A DNA stretch of 64,000 nt from Corallococcus silvisoli (lineage in GTDB: Bacteria; Myxococcota; Myxococcia; Myxococcales; Myxococcaceae). Both the position numbers and the translations under genes were made by a program. Position 1 is the stretch's first letter, and every line of letters starts with the position of its first letter. Shown here piece after piece: positions 33,159-41,555 of this stretch. Below the pieces are notes generated by a model, which saw only the letters and a program-made list of their open reading frames with translations, was not told where the DNA came from and searched no databases. The stretch covers positions 1 through 64,000 of the forward strand of contig NZ_JAAAPJ010000017.1 of the NCBI RefSeq assembly GCF_009909145.1. Direction: 5' to 3'.

Positions 33159-36100
33159 CGAGCCCCTCAGACAGGGATCCGCCGCCCCCGGGGGCTTCCG
33201 CGCCAGAGCGACTGGGGTCGGAGTTCTTCGTCTTTCGTACGCCGGCGCTGCCCTTCGATGAGTTCCTGCACTGGGGCGAGGGGCTGGAGGCACCGAGTGA
33301 GCCGGGGGACATGGCCCGGTTGGAGCTCGCGCTCGCCGCGGATCGACGTCAGCTGCGCTCCCGGATGCGGCGGCTCCTCGCCCGTCCCGAGGTGACTGAA
33401 GCGCTCTTCGTGGCATCGCCTTCCCTGCATGCGCAGCTCGGGGACTGGTGGGTGGATCCCGACGGCGAGAGCGGCGCCAAGGTCGAACGGGCACTGGTCC
33501 GCTACCTCTCCCGGATGATGGGACGCCCTACGCCCTTCGGACTCTTCGCGGGCCTGTCCGTGGGTGTCACCGGAGCGGAGACACGCATCCGCATGGTTGG
33601 TCGGGAAGGCTATCGCCGCCAGGTCCGGCTGGACACGGATCCGCTGGCGGCCCTGGCGAACACCCTGGCGGCGGACGCGCAGCTTCAGAACCGCCTGAGG
33701 TACTGGCCGAACACCACGTGCTATTCCCTCTCCACCCACCAGCTGCGGTACATCGAAGCGCGGTTCAACGGCGTCGAGCGGACCTACCGCGAGGTGGGCA
33801 TCCGCTCGACGCCCCATCTCCGAACGCTCCTGGCACGCGCGGCCCGGGGAGCCACGAGAGACGAGCTGGCCACCGCGCTCGAGGAGGCTCAGGCGGTGGA
33901 GCGGAGCGCGGCGGAAGCCTACGTCGATGAGCTGTGCCGTCGTCAGGTTCTCCAGTCAGAGCTCGCGCTCTCCGCGACCGGCCCCGAGCCGCTCGACCAT
34001 CTCATCGACCGACTCGAAGCGCTGTCGAACGGGCATGGGATGCTCCAGTCCCTGCTGTGCGTTCGCCAGTTGCTTTCCGAGTTGAATGCCTCCAGCCCGG
34101 GGCTCCCTCCCGCCCGCTATCAAGCCCTCACGGAGATGCTCCGCGAGCTCCCAGGTCTCTCCGAGCAATCGGCCGCCTTCCAGGTGGACCTGCACAAGCC
34201 GGGCGAGGGCGCGGTGCTGGGCCCGCAGGTGCACGACGAGTTGAGTCGTGGCACACGCCTGCTGCACCGCATCTCCCGCTCGGAGCAGGCGGATGGGCTC
34301 GGCGGCCTGCGGGCGGAGTTCGCGCGCCGTTTCGGAGACCAGGCCGTTGCCCTCATGGAGGCACTCGACGAGGACAGCGGACTCGACATGGATTCGGCGC
34401 AGCACCTGCGCCAGGACGCGTCCCCACTGCTCGCGGAGCTGCCCTTCCCAGAGGCCAAGACGGACGAGCTGGGGCCCATCAACCAGCGTGAGGCCGTGCT
34501 CCTGCGCAAGTTCGAGCGCGCGCGGGCCACCGGGGCAACTCGGATCGAACTCACCGAAGCCGACCTCGCGGCGCTCGAAGTCCCAGACCGGCTCCCCCTG
34601 CCAGATGCATTCTCGGTTCACGCCTCGCTCGCGGCGGGTTCCCAGGAGGCGCTGGCGCGGGGTGACTTCCAGCTCCTCCTCGAGAGCGTCTACGGCCCCT
34701 CCGGGGCAACCCTCCTTGGACGCTTCTGCCACGCGGATCCAGAGCTGACCGCGCACGTCGAACGCCACCTGCGGGCGGAAGAGGCACTGCGGCCAGACGC
34801 GGTGTTCGCGGAAGTCGCCTTCCTGGGCGGCAACCGCGTCGGCAATGTCGTGCTGCGGCCGGCACTGCGCACGCACGAGATCCCCTATCTCGCCAGACCC
34901 AGCGTACCGGAGGAGGGGCAGCTCGCGATCGGGGACCTGTGGCTGTCGGTGGAGCAGGGCCGGTTCGTGCTGCGCTCGGCACGGCTCGGTCGCGAGGTCA
35001 TCCCGCGGCTGACGTGCGCACACAACTTCCGCGATCAGCGGCTCTCCCGCCTCTACAAGTTCCTGGGGATGCTTCAGGAGCAGGCGCAGGCGTCGAACTT
35101 GCGCTGGAACTGGGGCGCGCTCCGACACGCGGCGTTCCTCCCCCGGGTGACGGCTGGACGCCTCGTGCTGTGCCGTGCGCGATGGATCCTTCAACCCGAG
35201 CAGTGGCGCCCCATCTTCGAGGCATGCGGAGCGGCCCGGTATGCGCGCATGAAGCGCCTCGCGGCCGAACTCGGACTGCCGCGCTACGTCACCCTCACCC
35301 AGGGCACGGACTACTTTCCCGTCGACCTCGACAACGTCCTCAGCTTCGAGAATGCCGTCCAGCTCCTGGGAGATGTCCAGCGCCCGGCGTTCTTCGAGAT
35401 GTTTCCCGACCCCGAGCACCTCTGCGCGGAGGGGCCAGAGGGCAGGTTCGTCCACGAATTGCTTGTGCCTTTCGTCCGACAGTGCCCACCAAGCGCCCCC
35501 AGTCCCCCACGTGCTCCAGCGCCCGTGGTGCCACGCTCCGCGCGCTCCTTCGCACCGGGCTCGGAGTGGCTCTTCACGAAGCTGTACTCGGGGCGCTTGC
35601 TGGCGGATGACGTGCTCCGCGAAGTCGTTGCGCCGATCGCCAGGCGAGCGCTGGCCTCGGGGGCGGCCGACCAATGGTTCTTCATCCGTTATGCCGATCC
35701 TGACTGGCACCTCCGGTTCCGACTGCACGGCCCGCCGGGCCGGCTTGCCTCCGAGGTCCTGCCGGCGCTGTACGCCGCGCTCGCGCCATGGCTCGAATCG
35801 GGCACCATCCATCGCGTCCAGTTCGACACCTACGAACGAGAGGTCGAACGCTACGGCGGCCTGGAGGGAATGTTGCTCGCCGAGTCCCTCTTCCAGGCGG
35901 ACAGCGAGGCGGTCGTGGACCTGCTGCGGGCCCCCCAGGGCGAGGCGGGACTTCGCGCCCGGTGGCTGCTCGCGCTCCAGGGCATCCACCGACTCCTGCT
36001 CGACTTCGGGCTCGAGCTCGAGGAACGGCGCTTGGTGGTCCGGAGCGCGCGCGCGCAACTGGGTGCGCTCTTCAAGCTGTCACCCGAGTTCGACCACCGA

Positions 36101-36421
36101 CTCGGGATGCGCTACCGGCGTGAGCGCCGCACCATCGAGGCGCTGCTCGCGCCGGGCGGCGGAGTGCCCACCCCGCTTCGAGGGTGCATGGAGATCCTCG
36201 ACAGGCGTGGCGTCCAGCTCGGGCCCGTCGTCGCTGGGCTGAGAGAGCGCGCCCGCTCCGGCAAGCTCACCGTGCCACTCGAGGAGTTCGCCAACAGCGC
36301 CATGCACATGTTCACCAACCGGGTCCTGCGAACCCATGCCAGGGAGCAGGAGCTGGTCCTCTACGACTTCCTGAGCCGCCTCTACGACTCCCAGCTCGCT
36401 CGCTCCAGGGTGGGAAGGTAG
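33155..36421 (+). CDS. lanB: full-length LanB-type lantibiotic dehydratase
   Basis: LanB enzymes glutamylate Ser/Thr using Glu-tRNA and eliminate glutamate to leave dehydroalanine or dehydrobutyrine. The 1088-residue product has both domains. The glutamylation domain (residues about 1-770) contains SRMMGRPTPFGLFAGLSVG, PRVTAGRLVLCRARW and FPVDLDNVLSFENA. After a Pro-rich linker (residues about 775-795) comes the SpaB_C elimination domain beginning EWLFTKLYSGRLLADDVL and containing QWFFIRYADPDWHLRFRLHG. It is a class I full dehydratase, not a split thiopeptide type. The gene overlaps the ATP-grasp gene and is followed 42 bases later by MBL gene 2. Confidence 0.92.
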   Translation: MTSPSDRDPPPPGASAPERLGSEFFVFRTPALPFDEFLHWGEGLEAPSEPGDMARLELALAADRRQLRSRMRRLLARPEVTEALFVASPSLHAQLGDWWVDPDGESGAKVERALVRYLSRMMGRPTPFGLFAGLSVGVTGAETRIRMVGREGYRRQVRLDTDPLAALANTLAADAQLQNRLRYWPNTTCYSLSTHQLRYIEARFNGVERTYREVGIRSTPHLRTLLARAARGATRDELATALEEAQAVERSAAEAYVDELCRRQVLQSELALSATGPEPLDHLIDRLEALSNGHGMLQSLLCVRQLLSELNASSPGLPPARYQALTEMLRELPGLSEQSAAFQVDLHKPGEGAVLGPQVHDELSRGTRLLHRISRSEQADGLGGLRAEFARRFGDQAVALMEALDEDSGLDMDSAQHLRQDASPLLAELPFPEAKTDELGPINQREAVLLRKFERARATGATRIELTEADLAALEVPDRLPLPDAFSVHASLAAGSQEALARGDFQLLLESVYGPSGATLLGRFCHADPELTAHVERHLRAEEALRPDAVFAEVAFLGGNRVGNVVLRPALRTHEIPYLARPSVPEEGQLAIGDLWLSVEQGRFVLRSARLGREVIPRLTCAHNFRDQRLSRLYKFLGMLQEQAQASNLRWNWGALRHAAFLPRVTAGRLVLCRARWILQPEQWRPIFEACGAARYARMKRLAAELGLPRYVTLTQGTDYFPVDLDNVLSFENAVQLLGDVQRPAFFEMFPDPEHLCAEGPEGRFVHELLVPFVRQCPPSAPSPPRAPAPVVPRSARSFAPGSEWLFTKLYSGRLLADDVLREVVAPIARRALASGAADQWFFIRYADPDWHLRFRLHGPPGRLASEVLPALYAALAPWLESGTIHRVQFDTYEREVERYGGLEGMLLAESLFQADSEAVVDLLRAPQGEAGLRARWLLALQGIHRLLLDFGLELEERRLVVRSARAQLGALFKLSPEFDHRLGMRYRRERRTIEALLAPGGGVPTPLRGCMEILDRRGVQLGPVVAGLRERARSGKLTVPLEEFANSAMHMFTNRVLRTHAREQELVLYDFLSRLYDSQLARSRVGR

Positions 36422-36463
36422 ACGCGGTCAGGGGAACACGGGGCGGATGCCCGTCGAGCGGAC

Positions 36464-38098
36464 ATGACGATGACGAGACCCAGGCACAATCAACGAGCAG
36501 CAAGGAGCCGGGGGCGTGGGGTGCTTCGCCTGTCCGCGTATACCCTGCCGCAAGTCCAGCTCGGCAGGCACAGGCTCGTGCCCCAGAACATGCAAGAGGC
36601 CCCGGAGCGCCTCCAGTATCTGGAGGGCATGGTCGAATACCTCAACCTGCTCCTGGACGAGCTGCGCGGTCAGCGGGAGGCCCAGGTTTCGCTCGAGCAG
36701 GTGATGGACGTCTTCGACCGCATTCCCTTCGCAAGGAGCCTCGTCGAGCTCACGCACGTGCGTGGCAGGCTCGTCGCGAAGGAGCGCCCCCAGGCGCGCG
36801 ATGGCCTGTCATTCAACGTGGACCGGCTCGCCGTGGCCTTTCCGAACGGTCGCATCCGGACGCGCCAGTCGACACTCCTGCTCTCCACGGGCACGGCGAC
36901 ACCAACGGTGGCACGGCTGCTCGCCGCGATGCGCACGGGCGCCTCGAGGAAAACACTCGCGGCCATCGCCCACGGGGACCTCGCGAACCTGGAGGCGGTC
37001 CTCGAGCGCCTCCTGGCCTCGCAGGTCCTCGAGGAGGTGGACGTACCGGAAGAACGCACCGCGCCCCGGTTCCAGACCGGGCACGGAGATCGCCTCACGT
37101 GGCTCGGCCATGCAGCGGCGCTCTTTCAGTCCGGACAACGGACCGTCTGGATTGACCCACTCCTGTCACCGCGCATCGCATGGAAGCAGGACGAGCTCGG
37201 CGACGTCTTCGCGCGGACCCATGCCGAGGCACGGCTGTTCGAGCCCTACGGCCCTGAGGCGCCCCAGCTCGCGCCGCACGAGCTGCCCCTGCCAGATGCA
37301 GTGTGCATCACCCACCAGGACGCCGACCACCTCGACCTCGGCGTGCTGATGTCCCTCCCCGACGCAATCCCCATCGTCATCCCGCGGCGCGCGCCCGATC
37401 ATCCCTGGGAGGTGGATATCGCGGGACTCCTGCGCAAGGTGCTCGGTCCCGCGCGAGAGATCCGCGTGCTGGCACACGGGGAGACACTGGACCTCGGGGG
37501 AGTTCGCATCACGGCGTTCCCCTTCCGCGGTGAGATGCCGCCCTCGCTCCCGCATACATGGAACTGCTACCTGCTGGAGACGAAGGACTCGGCGCTCGCC
37601 TGCCTCGCCGACTCGCGCCTCGAGCGCGAGGAGGAGGACTTCCTCATCGCCCGGCTGGGTGCGACTCCCAGGCCGTTGACGCTCCTGGCCGGTGCGCCGT
37701 TGGAGCACACCTTCGGGCCAGGCTGGCGGGATGGGAGCAGTTCGACCCAACTGTACAACGATGCTCGGCTCTACTCCTGGCACGTACCGCTCTGGAGCAT
37801 GTTCCAGCCCGTCCGGCTGACGAACGTGACCTACGCCCAGCTCGAGCGGCTCTCGCGCCGCGCCAACCTCCAGCACTTTTTCCCTTATGCCCGAGGCTCC
37901 GCGCCCTGGTTCCGGCTCCAGCCAGGCGATCCGCTCTACATCCCCATCAACTCGATGAGCGTCGCGGACCTGGAGCGGCTGGAACAGGAACTCGCGCGAT
38001 CGCCCGCGCGTCCCGGGCTCCTGGCGGCCCGCTATGGCGACCCAATCCGAATCGACGCTCCGGCCCCCACGAAGCGAGCCTCCAGGAAGCGCCGCTGA
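36464..38098 (+). CDS. metallo-beta-lactamase-fold protein with N-terminal extension, copy 2
   Basis: The C-terminal two thirds are an MBL fold: GHAAALFQSGQRTVWIDPLLSP, then THQDADHLD near residue 285, where the second His of HxHxDH is Asp, then NCYLLETKDSALACLADSR. The 200-residue N-terminus includes VARLLAAMRTGASRKTLAAI and a winged-helix-like unit (LEAVLERLLASQVLEEVD), reminiscent of copy 1 at 24 kb and possibly a leader-binding part. Loss of one metal ligand suggests altered or absent hydrolase chemistry. It is the last gene of the plus-strand run and converges with the radical SAM gene 18 bases later. Job unknown. Confidence 0.75.
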   Translation: MTMTRPRHNQRAARSRGRGVLRLSAYTLPQVQLGRHRLVPQNMQEAPERLQYLEGMVEYLNLLLDELRGQREAQVSLEQVMDVFDRIPFARSLVELTHVRGRLVAKERPQARDGLSFNVDRLAVAFPNGRIRTRQSTLLLSTGTATPTVARLLAAMRTGASRKTLAAIAHGDLANLEAVLERLLASQVLEEVDVPEERTAPRFQTGHGDRLTWLGHAAALFQSGQRTVWIDPLLSPRIAWKQDELGDVFARTHAEARLFEPYGPEAPQLAPHELPLPDAVCITHQDADHLDLGVLMSLPDAIPIVIPRRAPDHPWEVDIAGLLRKVLGPAREIRVLAHGETLDLGGVRITAFPFRGEMPPSLPHTWNCYLLETKDSALACLADSRLEREEEDFLIARLGATPRPLTLLAGAPLEHTFGPGWRDGSSSTQLYNDARLYSWHVPLWSMFQPVRLTNVTYAQLERLSRRANLQHFFPYARGSAPWFRLQPGDPLYIPINSMSVADLERLEQELARSPARPGLLAARYGDPIRIDAPAPTKRASRKRR

Positions 38099-38116
38099 GC
38101 AACGAGGGGCGGGGCA

Positions 38117-39373
38117 CTACCCCGCCGCCAACCCTTGCTCGGGAGCACCAACCGCCCAGGCGACAGGCCAGGGAGGCATCGCCGGGCTGGCATTGCCAGG
38201 GAGACGCTGCGTACGGCGCACATCAGCCCCGACGTTAAGGGGTGCGCTCCCGGTTTCCAGCGAGGAGGTCCACGAGCATTGGGAGCAGATGAAGCCTTCG
38301 GGGGGCGTCTCATGCCCGAAGATCCACCGCCGCAACTGCGCCATTCGGTCGCTCTCCGCGACCTGGCGCAGGCTCATCCGCTGGAGGTCTCCGAGCACGT
38401 ACTTCTGGTCGAAGTCCTGGCAGCAGAGGAACACCTTTCCGTCATGCGCGACGTTGATCTGGTTGAGCGCGTAGGTGCAACCCGACAGGCGTCCAAGGTG
38501 TTGCACGTCCGCCGCGTACTCGTCCTTCTTGAGCAATCCCGCGCGGTTGTCCGTCGGCCACGCCACCGAGTCTCCAAACATCGCAGCGAACATTTCGTTG
38601 ATCCGCCGGACGTTCTCGTCCGAGGACTCGCGCGGGGAGTTGACCGATAGCCGGGCCGGCAGACCGTGCTCATGGATGGCGCGCAGGTTCGCGAGGACCC
38701 GGTCGAAGAGCTTCGTCCCGGTGACGCGCTCGTACTCGGCGCGCTCCACCGAGGGGAGATTGATGACGAGGATGACATTGCCGAGTTCCGCCAGCGCGCG
38801 GATCTTCTCCACGGTCAGGAGGCTGCCATTGGTGTGCAGCCGCACCTGCAGCCCGTACTCCTTCGCGAGGCGCACCCGCTCGATGAGCATGGGGTCGAGC
38901 GTCGGCTCCGAGTAATGGTTCAACGAGATCGACGGCGCCCCGTACTCCCGCACCCGGTCGAGCACGAGCGAGAAGAGCTCCGGGCTCATGAATGCCTTGG
39001 GCTTCGGGGCGGCCTCGACCGGGCAGAACGAACAGCGAAAGTTGCAGTGGCGGTTGATCTCTATCTCCACGCAGGTGTACCGGTGGCGGCGAAACGCATC
39101 TTCCTCCGGGAGCAGGACCTGCCGCTGGGTGAGGAGCTGGAACGGCCCTGGCGCCACGGCAGCGAACGCGGCGACCTCCTCCGGGTGGCCGCGCAACCGC
39201 TCCAGGCGGAGCTTGTCCTCACGAGACGTCACGACCAGACGCGTCGCCATCAGATCGTAGAACATGCCTCGACCGGCGAGGACCTCGCGCTGCGTGGCCC
39301 AAGCATCCACCACGGAGTCAGGAACAGAGACGAGGTAGGGAGAGACGATGAAGCCAGTGCCACTGCTGTCCAT
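38117..39373 (-). CDS. radical SAM/SPASM enzyme
   Basis: EINRHCNFRCSFCPVE holds the CxxxCxxC cluster motif (Cys110, 114, 117) that binds the 4Fe-4S cluster and SAM. The C-terminal part has SPASM-type cysteines (LSGCTYALNQI, FLCCQDFDQ, FICSQCSW) for an auxiliary cluster. The first 95 residues (DLMATRLVVTSRED, LLTQRQVLLPEED) may be a leader-binding region. SPASM enzymes in RiPP loci make thioether, C-C or ether crosslinks, or epimerise. The last 40 residues are Pro/Ala-rich and may be disordered. The gene is divergent from the transporter genes, with 206 bases between them likely holding both promoters. Confidence 0.85.
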   Translation of the reverse strand: MDSSGTGFIVSPYLVSVPDSVVDAWATQREVLAGRGMFYDLMATRLVVTSREDKLRLERLRGHPEEVAAFAAVAPGPFQLLTQRQVLLPEEDAFRRHRYTCVEIEINRHCNFRCSFCPVEAAPKPKAFMSPELFSLVLDRVREYGAPSISLNHYSEPTLDPMLIERVRLAKEYGLQVRLHTNGSLLTVEKIRALAELGNVILVINLPSVERAEYERVTGTKLFDRVLANLRAIHEHGLPARLSVNSPRESSDENVRRINEMFAAMFGDSVAWPTDNRAGLLKKDEYAADVQHLGRLSGCTYALNQINVAHDGKVFLCCQDFDQKYVLGDLQRMSLRQVAESDRMAQLRRWIFGHETPPEGFICSQCSWTSSLETGSAPLNVGADVRRTQRLPGNASPAMPPWPVAWAVGAPEQGLAAG

Positions 39374-39615
39374 GAACGCGGCTCTCCAGCATCAAGGGCC
39401 CAGCGAAGTCGACACGGCCCGGACGACCAGACTTCGGACGCGAGAATGCCAGTTCATTACACGAGCGATGGCCTTGAGCGGTCAAGACATTCCGAGGCGC
39501 CTCAAGCCCAAGGCTTGGACGGCCCTCTGACTCTTGCTAGGCTGGGTCGGCCGAGCATGGCGGAGACGCCGCACCAGTCATGGTGGACGTAGGGCCTCGG
39601 GTACCCCAGCGCGCC

Positions 39616-40608
39616 ATGAGACGTCTCCTTTCCTTCCGCCGCTTTCGCCTGTTAGCGCTGTGCATCTGCACAGCCTTGCTTGCCTGGGCAGTGGATCGAC
39701 TCGGAAATGGGCCGGAACTCCAGCGCTCCGAACGCGACCGCCCCCCCCCTTCTGTCCCCGCGCCGCGAGAGGCGACCGAGCCCATCGTAGGAGTGGTGGT
39801 CGCCGCGAGTGATGTGAGCATGGCCTTTCGACAAGCGGGGCGACTCGAGCAGTTGCGCGTGCGGGTGGGTGAAAGGGTCAAGAAAGAGCAGGTACTGGCA
39901 TCACTCGATGTCCAGGAGGCCCGCCAGGAGTTGAAGGTCGCTCAGGCACAATCACTCGCGCAGCAGGCGGAGCACCGCAAGGCGGAACTCCGCCAACGGC
40001 AGGCGCGGGTGGAACTCAAGCGCGTCGAGGTGCTCGGGGCGCAGGTCTCTGGCGCGGAACTGGACGACGCGAGGCTTTCGGAGGAGCTGGCCTCCGTCGA
40101 GGTCTCCATCACCTCCGCGCGCATGGCCGAGCAGTCGGCCCGCGTGGAGTTGCTCTCGATCCGCCTGAAAAACATGGAGCTTCGCGCCCCCTTCGATGGC
40201 CAGGTCGCGGCGCTCCCTGTTCCCGTGGGAGGGCAGGTGGCCGAGGGGCAGACCGTCATCCGGCTCCTGTTACAGGAAGAGCGGTTCCGCGTCCGCTTCG
40301 CGGTGCCCGAGCCAGTCGCCAGACAGCTTCAACCGGGAGCGCGGGTCGAGGTGCGGGATCCCGGTGCCGCCACCGGGGGATGGGCTTTCGTGGATTGGGT
40401 GTGGCCCGAGGTCGACATCGCCTCGCGGCAGGTCTTCATTGAGGCGAGCGCGCCCCTGTCTGGCGGGGCAGGAGCCACCTTGAGGGTCGGGATGCCGGTC
40501 CAGCTCATCATCGACAAGCCAGGACTCGAGCGCGGACCCGTGAAGGCGCCCCCAGTCGGCTTGGACGTCGTGGCCGGGAACCAGGCCGCGGAGAAGGCCG
40601 TTCAGTGA
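39616..40608 (+). CDS. HlyD-family periplasmic adaptor, exporter component 1
   Basis: An N-terminal membrane helix (RLLALCICTALLAWAVDRL) is followed by the biotinyl-like half (VVVAASDVSMAFRQAGRLEQLRVRVGERVKKEQVLASLDVQEA), a long coiled coil (residues about 100-180) and the second half with LRAPFDGQVAALPVPVGGQVAEGQTV, then a beta-barrel region. It spans inner membrane to outer membrane beside the ABC exporter. The ATG at 39616 puts the helix at the N-terminus; an ATG at 39580 would add 12 residues. The next gene, another adaptor, overlaps its end by 4 bases. Confidence 0.8.
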   Translation: MRRLLSFRRFRLLALCICTALLAWAVDRLGNGPELQRSERDRPPPSVPAPREATEPIVGVVVAASDVSMAFRQAGRLEQLRVRVGERVKKEQVLASLDVQEARQELKVAQAQSLAQQAEHRKAELRQRQARVELKRVEVLGAQVSGAELDDARLSEELASVEVSITSARMAEQSARVELLSIRLKNMELRAPFDGQVAALPVPVGGQVAEGQTVIRLLLQEERFRVRFAVPEPVARQLQPGARVEVRDPGAATGGWAFVDWVWPEVDIASRQVFIEASAPLSGGAGATLRVGMPVQLIIDKPGLERGPVKAPPVGLDVVAGNQAAEKAVQ

Positions 40609-41555
40609 CCCAGGAACCCACCAAGAAGATCTACCGCGAGGAGGCGCTGCAGTCCTTCTACGCGGGGGAGAACGCACCTGGCCAGGTCGTGCGGCTGTCA
40701 CCTGCATCGCTGGACCATGCCTACTGGCTGCTGGCGGTGGCGTTTCTGGTGGTGGGCGTGGTGCTGATATTCGGCCGGCTGAACCAATACGCCACCGGCC
40801 CCGCGGTGGTTCGAGCCCAGGGGCTCATCCCGGTCTCCTCGAGCCAGCAGGGCGTGGTGGTGGCGGTCCTCGTCTCACCGGGAGACGCTGTCCAGCGCGG
40901 GCAGGCCCTCGTGCGCCTGCACGCGGGCGCCCCCCAGGCGGAGCATGAGCGGCTCGAGCGCGAGTACCAGGTCCAGCTCATGAAGACCCTGCGTGATCCA
41001 GAGAACGCGGTCGCCCGGGAAGCACTCGCCACGCTGACGGGCCAGCGTGAGGCCGCGCGGGCCCATCTGGAGGAGCGAACCCTGCGGGCGCCGACGTCCG
41101 GGAGCATCTCGGATGTGCGCGTCCGGCCGGGACAGAACCTCGCGCCAGGCGAGGTGGCCGTGACGGTGGCGGGGGAGAACACGCACTTCACGGTGGTGGC
41201 CCTGCTCCCCGGCCACCAGCGCCCCTTCCTGCGGCCAGGCAGTCCCCTGCGCTTCGAGCTCGCCGGGTTTCGCTACAACCACCAGTCCCTGGTGACGAGC
41301 CAGGTGGGCAACGTCATCCTGGGCCCCGCCGAGGTGCGCCGCGTGCTTGGGCCCGAAATGGCGGACGCCGTCGAGTTCTCCGGTCCCCAGGTGAGAGTGA
41401 CCGCCGAGGTCGATGACACGACCTTCATGGCCGATGGCCTGCGGCTGCGCTTCTACGACGGGATGATGGGGCGCGCCGACATTCCGGTGCGGCGTGAGCG
41501 CATCATCCTGGTGATGTTTCCCTGGCTGAGAGGGCTGCGCTCGAATGATGGATGA
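40605..41555 (+). CDS. HlyD-like membrane fusion protein, exporter component 2
   Basis: A single membrane helix (YWLLAVAFLVVGVVLIFGRL) near residue 40 anchors the protein; it then shows the lipoyl-like motifs GLIPVSSSQQGVVVAVLVSPGDAVQRGQALVRL and LRAPTSGSISDVRVRPGQNLAPGEVAVTV. The coiled coil between them is very short, so unlike component 1 it cannot reach the outer membrane by itself; a heteromeric adaptor is plausible. Its GTG start overlaps component 1 and its end overlaps the ABC gene, so all three exporter genes form one translationally coupled unit. Confidence 0.75.
   Translation: MTQEPTKKIYREEALQSFYAGENAPGQVVRLSPASLDHAYWLLAVAFLVVGVVLIFGRLNQYATGPAVVRAQGLIPVSSSQQGVVVAVLVSPGDAVQRGQALVRLHAGAPQAEHERLEREYQVQLMKTLRDPENAVAREALATLTGQREAARAHLEERTLRAPTSGSISDVRVRPGQNLAPGEVAVTVAGENTHFTVVALLPGHQRPFLRPGSPLRFELAGFRYNHQSLVTSQVGNVILGPAEVRRVLGPEMADAVEFSGPQVRVTAEVDDTTFMADGLRLRFYDGMMGRADIPVRRERIILVMFPWLRGLRSNDG

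Noticed and set aside
30447..33494. A 1015-codon open frame on the minus strand
   Set aside because: It lies opposite JmjC copy 3, the 2OG oxygenase and the ATP-grasp gene, all with clear motifs, and has only low-complexity sequence.
39348..39530. A 60-codon plus-strand frame considered as a second RiPP precursor
   Set aside because: No double-glycine site or leader-like acidic helix; it mostly lies in the divergent promoter region of the radical SAM and exporter genes.
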